Positions 45,901 through 56,829 of a stretch of 64,000 bases of DNA are shown here, one piece after another. Position 1 is the first letter of the stretch. The number at the start of each line of letters is the position of its first letter. The notes below the pieces were generated by a model. It was given only the letters and a program-made list of their open reading frames with translations. It did not search any database and was not told where the DNA came from. Position numbers and translations under genes: made by a program. The stretch comes from Branchiostoma floridae (Eukaryota > Chordata > Leptocardii > Amphioxiformes > Branchiostomatidae): assembly GCF_000003815.2 (NCBI RefSeq), contig NC_049983.1:10361921-10425920 (forward strand). Direction: 5' to 3'.

Positions 45901-48900
45901 ATACGGTAAACCAGTCAGGCGATGAGGAATGTATACATGTAACACACCTACCTCCCCCAAAACGTAAGTGGAATGAAATACTTTGGTGTGTACAAAGAAT
46001 CTTGTTATTGCCACCACCTGTTCCCTCGCCCGATCGCCCCTCCCACTTGAGTGGTGAAATTTAATGAATAAATAAACAAATATTCAACGCCTTCTCAACC
46101 TGCTAAAGGTATTCATAGAGTAGACAAAACTATCAAATGGAGAACAAAGCGGTAGTCTGATATGCGAATTAATGACTAGACTGCAAAAGTAATGATTAGA
46201 GTGAAAAGAAGGAAACCTTTTGCTTACCCCCAAAGATGTCGGAGATGGTCTGCCTGAGATGAGTGTCTGTGAGAGAGTTGATGTCCTGGATTCCCTCCTC
46301 CTCAGCATCCTTCTGAGCCTTGATCATGTGATCTGTGATGTCACGGAGGTTGCCTACAGTGAAGAACACAATCTTTTGAAATAGACCATGCTAATTACGA
46401 TCTCATTTGTACTAATGAAACAAGATAAAACATTCAAATTAAATGTACAAAATCTCTAAATATTTAATGGAGGTATGAGGTCTTATCTTTGGAGTTCCAC
46501 AACGGTCGCCTGAGGTGATCCGGGGTCATTGCACCAAAACGAGGCTAGCAAGGCCAACAATGTACTACACTATAATAGATTTTTTAATGACTACCAAGGC
46601 CACTTCCAAGAAACTCTCCATGTTTATCGGAATGTCCCAAAGACCAATGATTTCTGACCATACATGGATTGCAAAGCGGCTTCATCCTGTATACTCAAAC
46701 AACCCAGAGTCGTTTCCTATAGGTAATTATTTATACGAGTGGTCTTCTTACTTGGGTCAAACGTTTCTCGGTGCTCTTCCAGATGACGCTGCATGATCCC
46801 CATATACTGTTTCGTCATTTTTCGGATGGTAGTTAGGGCTGTTGAAGGTGAAAACAAAATGTTGCTTTTTAAAGTGCTCATGTCACCAATGACATTCAAG
46901 CATAACAGCTCCTAATTACAAGCAAGGTTTCATTTTGATTACAAGCAACCATTTGAAATCCAGACGGTATGCGCTGATTGGATGTACGCGAACTAAGCAA
47001 CGCTCATAAATATTTATAAGCAAGACGGGTGTCAGCTATGTCATCAATGGCATAAAGACACCACAGTCCCTGATTACAAACAAGGTTTCATTTGATTACA
47101 AGCAACCATTTGAAATTCAGACAGTGTACGCTGATTGGATGTACACGAACTAAGCAATGCTCATTACTATTTATAAGTAAGACGGGTGTCACCAATATCA
47201 TCGATGGCATACAAACACAACAGTCCCTGATTACAAGCAAGGTTTCATTTTGATTACAAGCAACCATTTGAAATCCAGACAGTGTACGCTGATTGGATGT
47301 ACACGAACTAAGCAATGCTCATTACTATTTATAAGTAAGACGGGTGTCACCAATATCATCGATGGCATACAAACACAACAGTCCCTGATTACAAGCAAGG
47401 TTTCATTTTGATTACAAGCAACCATTTGAAATCCAGACAGTGTACGCTGATTGGATGTACACGAACTAAGCAATGCTCATTACTATTTATAAGTAAGACG
47501 GGTGTCACCAATATCATCGATGGCATACAAACACAACAGTCCCTGATTACAAGCAAGGTTTCATTTTAATTACAAGCAACCATTTGAAATCCAGGCAGTG
47601 TACGCTGATTGGATGTACACGAACTAAGCAATGCTCATTACTATTTAGTATTTATAAGTAAGACGGGTGTCACCAATATCATCGATGGCATACAAACACA
47701 ACAGTTCCTGATTACAAGCAACCATTTGAAATCCAGGCAGTGTACGCTGATTGGATGTACACGAACTAAGGAAAGCTCATGAATATTTATAAGCAAGATG
47801 GGTGTTACCTTTGTCACCAATGGCATACAATGACAACAACAGTACAAAATTTACCAGCAAGGTTTCATTTGATTACAAGCAACTATTTATAAACTAGGCA
47901 GTGTGCCGATGATTGGCTCACACCAAATAGGTCCAGATTATTAATATTTATACGGAAGACGAGTCAATGGTGCTGTACAAAGTCCTGAGAATACACTCAC
48001 TCGGTGNNNNNNNNNNNNNNNNNNNNNNNNNNNNNNNNNNNNNNNNNNNNNNNNNNNNNNNNNNNNNNNNNNNNNNNNNNNNNNNNNNNNNNNNNNNNNN
48101 NNNNNNNNNNNNNNNNNNNNNNNNNNNNNNNNNNNNNNNNNNNNNNNNNNNNNNNNNNNNNNNNNNNNNNNNNNNNNNNNNNNNNNNNNNNNNNNNNNNN
48201 NNNNNNNNNNNNNNNNNNNNNNNNNNNNNNNNNNNNNNNNNNNNNNNNNNNNNNNNNNNNNNNNNNNNNNNNNNNNNNNNNNNNNNNNNNNNNNNNNNNN
48301 NNNNNNNNNNNNNNNNNNNNNNNNNNNNNNNNNNNNNNNNNNNNNNNNNNNNNNNNNNNNNNNNNNNNNNNNNNNNNNNNNNNNNNNNNNNNNNNNNNNN
48401 NNNNNNNNNNNNNNNNNNNNNNNNNNNNNNNNNNNNNNNNNNNNNNNNNNNNNNNNNNNNNNNNNNNNNNNNNNNNNNNNNNNNNNNNNNNNNNNNNNNN
48501 NNNNNNNNNNNNNNNNNNNNNNNNNNNNNNNNNNNNNNNNNNNNNNNNNNNNNNNNNNNNNNNNNNNNNNNNNNNNNNNNNNNNNNNNNNNNNNNNNNNN
48601 NNNNNNNNNNNNNNNNNNNNNNNNNNNNNNNNNNNNNNNNNNNNNNNNNNNNNNNNNNNNNNNNNNNNNNNNNNNNNNNNNNNNNNNNNNNNNNNNNNNN
48701 NNNNNNNNNNNNNNNNNNNNNNNNNNNNNNNNNNNNNNNNNNNNNNNNNNNNNNNNNNNNNNNNNNNNNNNNNNNNNNNNNNNNNNNNNNNNNNNNNNNN
48801 NNNNNNNNNNNNNNNNNNNNNNNNNNNNNNNNNNNNNNNNNNNNNNNNNNNNNNNNNNNNNNNNNNNNNNNNNNNNNNNNNNNNNNNNNNNNNNNNNNNN

Positions 48901-51217
48901 NNNNNNNNNGAGAGTTGGGAGAACAATGCAGGAGGATGGGGAGGGGTCATGCCGGTAAGTGCCTTGAAAACGAGCGTTGCCTTACTTCTTCTGTGATTCG
49001 TTTTTGAAAGAAGTATCGACATCCACATTCCATCCGTGCACATCGGACAAAATGGGTCCGGATACAGTCAAATCTGAGATACGACCATATACGGGCGGAT
49101 ACGAATGGTATCTCGTATCCATCCGTAATATGGTCGTATCTCGCAATACTGGGAAAAACAGCCCATTTTGCTGTATCCGTACACTTTTTTCTAGTGGCAT
49201 TGTCAAATATAAAGTTTTTTTTTTCAATTTTGACAAGAGTTACGACAAGAGTACAGCCGCTTCAGTTACAATGAATTACAAACATATCCCCTTCGTGATA
49301 ACATATACAAGTATGTAAAAGGCAGGTCAATACCTTACGCCGAAAGCAGCTGAACAGATGACGTTGTAGACCAGCTTATAGATGTAGACTTCAAGGTCCA
49401 CTGCTTGACCCTCCATCTTGGTGAACTCAGCGATGGTGTCTTCCAAAGACTCGTGGACTTTGGTTTGTAGGTTCTCTCCCAATGCGTAACCCCTAAAGGT
49501 ATAAGTAACATAACAAATGAATAAATAAAAATGATACAACAAAAGTGCACTGACTTTCGGAAGGTCTACAGTAACGAGTGAACTAGCTGATACGCTGTAG
49601 CTTTATTTTAGTTTTAGTTTTTTAAATCTAAATTGCTATGATAAGATGACGACAGGTTATGCACGCAGATGGCATTAATATAATTGAATCAGCATTGATG
49701 TAAAAAAACAGGCAAAAACTGATTGAAATGGATGCAGATCACCAAGAGTTTGCTACGCCCTGTCTCAACCATACCTGATGGCACCATGGAACAGTTTCCG
49801 GTGCAGTTTCCACGTAGGGCTGTAGTCTGTGAAGGCAATGTCTTTTCCACCTTCAGAAAATATGTCCACTGCAAAAAAAAAAACACATTTTTTATTATCC
49901 ACTTTGTGAAAAAGATGTCAAGTCATGCTTTAACTTGTGTCACGTTGGGTGGATATGACAACAAGGCCTCAACATATACTGTAACAGTATGAAGAAGGTG
50001 TGCAAGTAAGAACACATTGCTAAACTGAAGAGCAAGATTCTAGCAAACTCAAGTATCAGTTACATGCCATAGCCACATACAATGAGACATACTAGAGTAA
50101 AGTAGAGTAGAGTTCTTCGGTTTGGTAGGAGTCTGCACTCCCTGGAACCGCTCTTCATAGACCGCTTCTTTACTCTGTGTCAGTTGACTGCCATGGCTGG
50201 TTTGTGAGGATTGTCCAGGGCTTTGTAGTTATATACTACCGGATGGTTGTCCAAAAGCCTGTCAAGCCTTTCCTTGAAGCAGTTTACTGATGGTGTGCCC
50301 ACCACCTCCTCCGTCAACTTGTTCCACCACCAGGGTACAACTCTATTGCTGAAGAAGCCCTGTCTTCTGTTGTTCCTGGTGGAACACCTTTGCAAGCGAA
50401 GGCTGTGCTCCATGGTTCTTCCCTCCTTCATTATCTCAGTTATACAAGGCGTTAAGTCATACAGTCCATGCACGTATTTGTATACATTAATGAGGTCACC
50501 TCTTAGACGTCTGTAGAGTAAGGTCGGTAGTTTCAGAGTTCTGAGCCTTTACTTTTACTGCTATACTATCTTTCACTCATCGCACCTGACCCTGATGGCT
50601 ATACATGTACATCACTTACTTGACAATATCATCGGCCTGCCTGCAAAGTCCACTCCCTTCTTCACAAAAGCCTCCTTTACAGTATCCAGACTGTTCAATA
50701 CAACCACGTCCGTCATGCCCATCTTCAGGCTGAAAACGTCTCCGTACTTCTTAGCGAGGTCGGTGCAGGTGGTGTACATCCTACCACTAAAAACTGGGCG
50801 ATATGAATGAATTTAAAAACAAGTGAATGGATAGAGTTGAGAACAAGTGAATGAATAGAGTTCAGAACAAGTGAACAAGTTAAAAACAAGTGAATGAATG
50901 TATTTTGAGTTGGACGCCAAACACAGTCATAGAGAAGAACGACTAACGACTTACATTTAGCACAAGGAGGTTCTTGATAAACCTCCTTGATTGGCATAAA
51001 CCCACAGAATATCAACAAAAAGGTGGCAGCTTTTGCTGTGAAACAGGCGGGTTCCAGTGGAAGGAAACATGCATGACATAAGATACTTACAGTAAATGTT
51101 CCCGATGATTGGCCAGAAAAATGGTCCGGGGGGCATCCGCCATCGTTTTACATAGTCCCTCAACCACGTGACCAAAACCAGGGTCACTAACCCCACAGTA
51201 ATCGTCATCAGCCACAT
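42746..51217 (-). CDS. CYP2-clan cytochrome P450 (CYP1/2/17-like), 3' end missing
   Basis: Seven minus-strand exons join with agreeing phases, apart from one missing internal exon: 51217-51091, 50793-50620, 49868-49775, 49492-49334, [missing, probably in gap 48007-48909], 46838-46752, 46353-46228 and 42985-42746. The product starts with an ER signal-anchor (MWLMTITVGLVTLVLVTW) and the proline hinge PPGPFFWPIIGN. Then come LAKKYGDVFSLKMG, EGGKDIAFTDYSPTWKLHRK (C helix), the I-helix box FGGGTDTT and the K-helix ExxR (EVMR). The wording SDIFGGGTDTT and LSDREAMPYTEA is closest to CYP1/CYP17-like members of the CYP2 clan. The enzyme class is a heme monooxygenase on the ER membrane; substrate unknown. 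No exon with the heme-binding Cys box (FxxGxRxCxG) is visible to the left down to position 1, so the gene is either truncated or misassembled. Introns are loaded with repeats. Confidence 0.92.
43138..43980 (+). repeat. ACCTCCATGAAAT family, tandemly expanded copy
   Basis: It starts with TTACCTCCATGAAATGTCAT, the same end as copy B, but then repeats a ~295 bp internal unit about three times (AAGAACGGC or AAGAACGAC words near 43213, 43513 and 43803). Each unit contains TGGTTTCCCTCTTTGTTAAT and TTGTTTCGCCAGTGATAGCC. Its uninterrupted GTGTCTCTGTCTGTGTAG at about 43176 gives the empty-site sequence for the LINE insertion in copy B. Confidence 0.85.
44130..45873 (+). mobile_element. 1.1 kb non-autonomous element, copy B (interrupted)
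   Basis: An inverted counterpart of copy A, running TTACCTCCATGAAATGTCAT to GAGGTCTCCGAACTCTAGT. Without the 632 bp LINE piece and the 9 bp duplication it measures 1103 bp, matching copy A. Differences between the copies are few, so both are fairly young. Together they could pair over about 1.1 kb across the P450 exon at 42746-42985. Confidence 0.87.
44186..44817 (+). mobile_element. LINE 3' fragment (RTE-like) inserted in copy B
   Basis: An open frame (from 44186 to about 44806) encodes the C-terminal part of a non-LTR retrotransposon ORF2. Its words are FTYLGSLQTEDCSSVREI, LVLSIFLYGAESWTLNAE, FEMNCYRRLLRVHWSTHTSN, KKLQWFGHATRAKG and ARPRGRPRRTW. It is 5'-truncated and ends in a (GGTGA)n tail at about 44796-44817. 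A 9 bp target-site duplication GTCTCTGTC flanks it (44177-44185 and 44818-44826). The clade is uncertain; wording and the short tandem tail favour RTE-like. The frame shows no stop, so the insertion is recent. Confidence 0.92.
46228..46353 (-). CDS. P450 exon before I helix
   Basis: 126 bp, phase 1 to 1. It encodes NLRDITDHMIKAQKDAEEEG, then IQDINSLTDTHLRQTISDIFG. Acceptor CTGTAG, donor G|GTAAGC. The next exon supplies the GGT of the oxygen-binding I-helix box. Confidence 0.92.
46752..46838 (-). CDS. P450 short exon (G-helix region)
   Basis: 87 bp, phase 1 to 1. It encodes ALTTIRKMTKQYMGIMQRHL and EEHRETFDP. The acceptor is TCAACAG and the donor is A|GTAAGA. It is too short to be seen as an independent frame but joins exactly to the exon at 46353. 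Confidence 0.88.
46905..47965. repeat. 158 bp tandem repeat in P450 intron
   Basis: About 6.5 units at a 157-158 bp period (TTACAAGCAAGG at 46916, 47074, 47231, 47389 and 47547). The unit contains CATTTGAAATCCAGACAGTG, TACGCTGATTGGATGTACAC, ACTAAGCAATGCTCATTACT and AAGACGGGTGTCACCAATAT. Units at 47231-47690 are nearly identical, with outer units more diverged. That is the usual sign of expansion from the middle. The 48007 gap follows closely. Confidence 0.93.
48007..48909. other. 903 bp assembly gap, probable site of missing P450 exon
   Basis: The phase break between the exon ending at 49334 (phase 2) and the one starting at 46838 (phase 1) requires at least one exon between them. None is visible in the sequenced parts, so the gap is the likely place. 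Confidence 0.6.
48910..49040 (-). mobile_element. LINE fragment running into gap
   Basis: Minus-strand words RRSKATLVFKALTGMTPP and ALFSQL match the region after the RT domain of CR1/Jockey-type LINEs (a VxKxLxGxxPxYLxxLF pattern). The fragment starts near 49040 and is lost in the gap. Confidence 0.6.
49050..49185. repeat. Small fold-back element
   Basis: Inverted arms meet near 49108. GAGATACGACCATATACGG with GGCGGATACGA pairs with TCGTATCCATCC and AATATGGTCGTATCTCG, and outer words GGATACAG and CTGTATCC continue the pairing. It lies in a P450 intron. Confidence 0.75.
49334..49492 (-). CDS. P450 exon (D/E-helix region)
   Basis: 159 bp, phase 2 to 2. It encodes GYALGENLQTKVHESLED, then FTKMEGQAVDLEVYIYKLVY and NVICSAAFGVR, where NVICSxxFG is a CYP2-clan hallmark. 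Acceptor CTTTAG, donor AG|GTATTG. Confidence 0.92.
49775..49868 (-). CDS. P450 exon with C-helix WxxxR
   Basis: 94 bp, phase 1 to 2. It encodes DIFSEGGKDIAFTDYSPTWK, then LHRKLFHGAI. The WKLHR segment fits the C-helix WxxxR motif that contacts a heme propionate. The acceptor has a long T tract (TTTGCAG). Confidence 0.92.
50105..50545 (-). mobile_element. CR1-like LINE 3' fragment in P450 intron
   Basis: Minus-strand ORF2 C-terminus reads LYRRLRGDLINVYKYVHGLY, then FFSNRVVPWWWNKLTEEVVG and SVNCFKERLDRLL. This is the diagnostic FFSxRVVxxWNxLPxxVV end of CR1-group LINEs. It is 5'-truncated, and a short 3' UTR follows to about 50105. No target-site duplication was identified. Confidence 0.88.
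50620..50793 (-). CDS. P450 exon (A/B-helix region)
   Basis: 174 bp, phase 1 to 1. It encodes SGRMYTTCTDLAKKYGDVFS, then LKMGMTDVVVLNSLDTVKEA and FVKKGVDFAGRPMILS. The acceptor that keeps the frame with exon 1 is the CGCCCAG ending at 50794. The nearer TTTTTAG would shift it. Confidence 0.9.
50815..50905. repeat. Short tandem repeat, ~23-26 bp unit
   Basis: About four diverged copies of AACAAGTGAATGAATAGAGT lie in the P450 intron just upstream of exon 2. Confidence 0.75.
51091..51217 (-). CDS. P450 exon 1: signal anchor and proline hinge
   Basis: The ATG at about 51217 gives MWLMTITVGLVTLVLVTW, then LRDYVKRWRMPPGPFFWP and IIGNIY. The hydrophobic helix, basic linker and PPGPxxxPxxGN hinge define a microsomal P450 N-terminus. 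An upstream in-frame extension starts only at a non-ATG codon. Donor T|GTAAGT. Confidence 0.92.
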
Positions 51218-51609
51218 CGTCCTGAGGAAAGGGAGGCCGGGGGGGGGCAATAAGGTATTTCACACTTCCGTGTGCGCATGCATGCACGGTGGCAGGAATT
51301 GTGGGTATTATGTCAAAGGTGAAGACCCTTACGACTTATAGATATCTCTCGTCATGGTCTAATGATTGATACCATGCTCTCGTCTTGATCATTGAAACAT
51401 TTGCATAACAATGTCCAGACGTGTTTTGTTTATGTGTCAGGTGCCTTCACATACATTACATATACATTACCCATAATTTCTATCGCCACGCATGCGTACT
51501 CTGAGGTGTGAACGAACTTATACATGTTATTCATATGACGTCATCTGCGCCATATTAGATTATATTAGAGTGCAAGCCCGTAAAGCACACGAAGATGTCT
51601 TTGCTAAAG

Positions 51610-52078
51610 CCCCCTTCACACGAGAGCAAGAATTAGCCGGAATACCGTCAGAATGAAAATTCTTTTCTATTCCTGCCGATTCCTGCCAATTCGTAGTGTG
51701 TTCCAGATATTCTCACTGTATTCCAGCTATTTGTGCCCGTTCGTTTGGCTGGCCCGAAATTTTTTGACATGTTAAAAACTGTCGAGGTGCATTCGAAGTG
51801 GAGATATATCGAATGGCATTCAAAGTGGATTTTAAATGTCTTAACTATTCTAACTGCAGTATGACCGCATTCTACGGCATCCCAACATTATTCGAAACAT
51901 TCTTATCTCATTCGATGGAGAACCGAAACGGCAAGCCACTTCAAATCCTGTCAGAATGTGGCGAAAAGAATATCTGGGATGCAGTGAGCATTTCTAGAAT
52001 ACATTACGAATTCACAGGAATAAAACAGACTTTACATTCTGGCGTTATTCTGGCCCATTCTTTCTCGTGTGAAGGGGG
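51610..52078. mobile_element. MITE-like element with ~120 bp TIRs
   Basis: Ends read CCCCCTTCACACGAGAGCAA on the left and, inverted, CCCCCTTCACACGAGAAAGA on the right. The inverted similarity continues about 120 bp inward (AGAATG, TTCGTA, CTCACTG and CCAGATATT words). About 470 bp long, with no coding. A weaker related end (CAGTGTGAAGGCCCTATTAG) lies at 52187-52206, so it may sit in a larger decayed element. It is just upstream of the P450 gene. Confidence 0.8.
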
Positions 52079-52209
52079 TATAAGGTCCATTTTGAATTCC
52101 CACCCGAATGGCCCCGAATGTGGCACGACTTTTGCAAATACTTCATTCCGGCTGGTTCTGCTTAATTGATTCCTGCTAATTCTATTTCAGTGTGAAGGCC
52201 CTATTAGTT

Positions 52210-53400
52210 CAACGGTCTTTACCTGCCAATAAGCACAATGGGGGATTCAAATTATCTATGACGTCAATGAAAATCCAATATATATATACATTTGTACAGG
52301 TGTTTTCCTATCATTTCAACTTCTTGTCAACGGTCTGTATTTTGTCCACAGCTGCGCGTTTTGCAGGGATTCATTTCACTTGGTCTTACCTCTACCTTGT
52401 CCACAATCCCCCATTCTTTATGTGCGGTGACTTACAACCTGTCGCTATGCACTGTAAATACTGTAAATAATTAATAGGATATTGTTCTATTGAAACAGAG
52501 CATAGCTTTTTCACCTGTAGGTAGGCTTCGAAGCTTACCATAGGGTGTAAAGAGAAGCTACAAAAATTGAAAATGTTTGACCTAAACTTTAGGGTACAAT
52601 CTACAAAATCTGTAAAACGTTTGTCTGGTTGTTCTCTTGACGCCTAGCGGAGTTCATCATACTGCAACCAGTCGAGCTGTTGGTAACAGGATTCAGTGGA
52701 CTGAATACGAGGCCTATTTTAGTTATTGAATGTGCCATTTTAAGCATACGAAAATGTATTCTCATGTCATGAAATTAAGATTTAAAGGGGGGGGGGGCGG
52801 AGTGGATGAATTTTTTTCCGTCCCAACAAGTAAATTTCCATCCAGCGTCATCCAGGGACGGAGGGATGGGTCCTTTAGACAGTACTAGTACTGCACTGAA
52901 CAAACATCAACTCATGAATACAGTCAAAACTGACATATTCCCGTTACTACCAAGCAAAGACACCCCCCCCCCCTCCCCCCTCGCTGTCGTGCACAGAAGG
53001 ATCTCTATGGCTGTGTCAAGCGCTGTGACGCCGACCAATGTACAACTACCATTGAGGGGCGTGGATAAATACAGTACCTGAATGTGTCAGTAAGCTGCTG
53101 TAGACAAACACCACACATCCCAAACACACACGTCCTGCGACTCCGCAGGCCAGTTAAGGCTAATATTTCTAGTCAATTCTGTACCAGAAACGTTTAAATT
53201 TTCATGCATCATCACAGTGTTAGAAACGTTATTCATAATCTCTGGCAAAGAGCTCTATTTTGTTCCATTCGGTAAGCTATGCAAACACAGTAGGCCGTTT
53301 GCCATCATTAATGTTTGCCCACTGTGTTTGCATTTATACAGGTTTCTGAGGAAACAGCTTAGTGGAAGGGAAACATCATCGCGGCGAACTCACTACTAGT
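52210..53400. other. No gene recognised
   Basis: Contains a G homopolymer run (about 52786-52797) and a C run (about 52963-52978). Short frames have no support. Confidence 0.45.
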
Positions 53401-53429
53401 CAAGAATCGTGGATTTCACGGTCATGTAG

Positions 53430-53865
53430 TGTTATGATCATTATTGGGTAGACTACTCTCTCTTCGCACTGCTCAGGGGCTGAATTGTGAGGAGCTTACA
53501 AAAGGCGGGGCTAAATCGCAAGGGTCTGGAGCGAGCATCCATTCGGGGCTACTCAGGTGACCTCAATTATGTCAATACGACAGCAATGTAGGTTTTGAAC
53601 CATACACGCTGGGAAAGACACCTACCCTTTTCGATAAGCACGGTGGGTCCTTTAATGTGCCCGAGGTGTGGCTCTCTTCAAACACGGGACCTGCCTTTAG
53701 CGTCCTACCCTGGGGAAGGCCGGAGCTACGGATTTATTTCACCTGAGTGAAAGTGAAGAAAGTCGTGTAAATGTGCCTTTCCCAAGGGCACAAAATTGGT
53801 GGCACATCAATGGATTCGAACCCAGAACTTCCAGAACCCAGCCGATTGCGCTATGTCACGTTATA
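53430..53865 (-). repeat. tRNA-derived SINE
   Basis: The minus-strand head has perfect pol III promoter words: box A TAGCGCAATCGG (53853-53842) and box B GGTTCGAATCC (53822-53812). They are only 19 bp apart, so the tRNA part carries a deletion. The body follows with GTGCCCTTGGGAAAGGCAC, CACCTCGGGCACATTAAAGG and GGTCACCTGAGTAGCCCCGA. A piece of the same body lies at 40620-40690. Confidence 0.8.
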
Positions 53866-53869
53866 AAGG

Positions 53870-55200
53870 AGTAAAAACAGTAACAAAGTACGTTACCTGC
53901 AGTGTTGTTTACGAGTCCTCACGAAGGATCAAACCTGTAGAGTGGGGTCACGACAGGTCAAAGTTCAAGAAAACAAAGCCAGCCTCCTTTGCATGATCAT
54001 GTACGAACTCCTCTAGGAACAGTTGCGCTCTAATAAAGTAATACCAAAGTAACACTGGCTCTTTTATATGCTACGTACATCCGAGTGGTTTCGACCGCTA
54101 GCGCGAAGCGAGCTTTGACCTCATATGATTGCGAGATATTTAGCATGGGGTCAACGACCGACAGGATGGGTTACGTCAGCTCAGAGTCAAATAGAGTGGT
54201 GTAACTCATCCTATAGGTCGTTGACAGGCCAATGCGATGCGAACGTCTATATTAACCACCTTTACATGTCGACAGCTCAAAGAAGAGAATGCGGAGAAAG
54301 TATACTTTGAAACGAAACTATATAAAGCTCCAAATTCTCTGTACGCGTCAACTTACAGTGACACTAACTTACACAAGGAGGGACACATAGTTACATGTAT
54401 GTATATGAACGAAGATGTATACGTATCTGTGCGTTTTATATGGCGTAACGTCATTTATACCAGATGTTAGTGAATACACAAGACATTTTGATTAGAAGAA
54501 AACAATTATTTTCTAATAACAACAGATCATTGCCGATATCAAGTTCTGAAAACGACTGAATTTGTAGTTTTCATCATTATGCACGTGAACCATAGCTTCA
54601 TTGCTGTGGTATGTAACGTTACCATTTGAAGTGCTGTATTTTCTCATAGAAAAAATAATATTAGGGGTAATAAAACCTGACGATGTCATCCATATGCCCC
54701 CAAAAATCAAATCTAGAATTCTTTCATATTCATTTATCAATAGTCGCTACGGCTCCATTATTTCTTAATTCATTAATGAGAAAAAAATCTTTGTTGGAGA
54801 TGGAGATATCAATTTCAATATTGTTTGACATGTCAATGGCTGAGATGACCCTTGGCGTTACACGTATATAATATTATAAAAAGAAGAGAATTCAAAGAAA
54901 GATAGAAAGATACAAAAATCAATGTAAAGGGCTTAGATTAGCATCAATCAAGCCTATTATAATATGTTTATTACAGGTTCTTGTCTGAGGGCTAATTGCA
55001 GGTAACATGAAAGGGGACGGACAAATAGTGTAGACCAACGTAGCATGTATATACTTTAGTATACGATCTACCTATAAATTTTAATTTAACTTGATACACC
55101 TCTGTACTGCACCGAAAACACAAAATGTGGCATTGTCCAACAAGCGACCTAGGGAAAAACGTGTTGCTAGAATGCATCATTTTCGAGACAGTGAAAGAAG
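53870..55200. other. No gene recognised
   Basis: AT-rich and unique-looking. Short open frames at 54125-54470 (+) lack domain or splice support. Confidence 0.45.
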
Positions 55201-55202
55201 AG

Positions 55203-55362
55203 GTGAATGAATGAATGAATGAATGAATGAATGAATGAATGAATGAATGAATGAATGAATGAATGAATGAATGAATGAATGAATGAATGAATGAATGAAT
55301 GAATGAATGAATGAATGAATGAATGAATGAATGAATGAATGAATGAATGAATGAATGAATGA
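55203..55362 (+). repeat. (TGAA)n microsatellite, ~40 units
   Basis: A 160 bp uninterrupted tetranucleotide run (GAATGAATGAATGAATGAAT). The minus-strand frame of Ile/His/Ser/Phe repeats across it is not a gene. Confidence 0.98.
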
Positions 55363-55548
55363 ACAATCCTTTCGACTTCAGCTATCTAACTTACGTTATC
55401 TGCATCTGCATAGGATACCCCCAAATGACCCCGCGAGGGGCAAAAGTANNNNNNNNNNNNNNNNNNNNNNNNNNNNNNNNNNNNNNNNNNNNNNNNNNNN
55501 NNNNNNNNNNNNNNNNNNNNNNNNNNNNNNNNNNNNNNNNNNNNNNNN

Positions 55549-56320
55549 GGTTAGGGCGGGCAGGCCGCCTGCCTGGCACGGAAGTGCTCAACGTTGGGAG
55601 CGCTTACAACCGTGCCAGGCAGGGCATTCCACTCGGGAATTGTGCGTGGGAAAAAAGAATGTTTGTAGATATCGGTGCGTGCAAATATGTGTTGATATTT
55701 GAAGTCGTGACTACCCCGGGTGCGCCCTTGGGCAGGCTTCAGAATATTGCTGGCGTCTATGTTAATATTATTGTTGACTACTTTGTAGAAAAAGGTGAGG
55801 CGGGCGTTCCTCCTCCTTTCGGAGAGAGGGCGCCACTGCAGGTCTGAAAGCATTGTTGTGTCACGCTGCTAGTCTGCCGGTAGTCATTTAGGGTCACTCG
55901 GGCTGCCCTGCGCTGGACGGCCTCCACCGCCTGTATCCCTTTGTTGGTGTACGGGTCCCAGACGATGGCACTATATTCCAAGTGAGGCCGTACCAGCGCT
56001 TTGTAACAAGTGGCCTTGACCCTAGATGGACAATGGGTCAAGTTGCGCCGAATGACTCCTAGGACCTTACCAGCTTTGCTAGTGGCGTGGTTGATATGCA
56101 TATGGGTGTCCCACCGCAAATCGTCGGACAGTTGTACTCCAAGATAGGGGTGGGACTTAACACCGGTAAGGGCTTCTCCACAGAGGGAGTACTGAGTTAT
56201 GATGGGGTGCTTTTTACGGGTGATATGGAGTATGTGACATTTAGAGGGGTTGAACGACATGAGCCAACGATTTTGCCATTCTGTTAGCGCATCGAGGTCA
56301 GACTGCAGCCCTTGTGCGTC
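55549..56320 (-). mobile_element. LINE ORF2 C-terminal fragment (Jockey/CR1-type)
   Basis: Minus strand from about 56320. It reads LDALTEWQNRWLMSFNPSKC (end of the RT palm), HPYLGVQLSDDLRWDTHMHI, RRNLTHCPSRVKATCYKALV, RPHLEYSAIVWDPYT and VQRRAARVTLNDYRQTSSVT. A shifted frame then gives HSFFPRTIPEWNALPG. One frameshift near 55780-55850 divides it. The 5' end is truncated within the RT domain and the 3' end is lost in the gap at 55449-55548. Confidence 0.9.
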
Positions 56321-56829
56321 AGAAGGTTATCATCGTTGTGAAACATTCCGGTCGCCGTTTTGTGTGAATTTCGTTCGTCCTTGCACGAAATTTTCGCGGT
56401 TTCATCGACTACACCGGCAGCTGGGGAGGGCAAGCCGACTTTTCTTTGTTCACACACTGTGTCAGTGTAAACAAAGGCCAGCCGACTAGAGTCGATTTTG
56501 TACATTGCCATTTCCTCAGCCTGTGAGTAATTTCATTTGTTTTCTAATACTCTTTTTTATAGTTTATAGTTTATTTCATTTATCGTCCTTTATTGTGCTG
56601 CCACACCATCGAGCCGTGATTTCGGTAGTTTTGCCCTTCGATATCATAGTCCTTCCTGGAAAACAGTCATTTTAACACAGACTACCTTACTAGTAGTAGT
56701 ATGTACGTACGTAGGCCTCAATGTCCCAGTTGCATGTTCTGCGTCATGTCCTGTTTAGCAGCGAATCCTGGCGATTAGTTTTAGAACTGCACCGAGATTT
56801 TGCTCACCTTTGGCCTATTACACATCAAC

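Noticed and set aside
54992-55366. 124-codon minus-strand frame of repeated Phe-Ile-His-Ser
   Set aside because: Translation of the (TGAA)n microsatellite.
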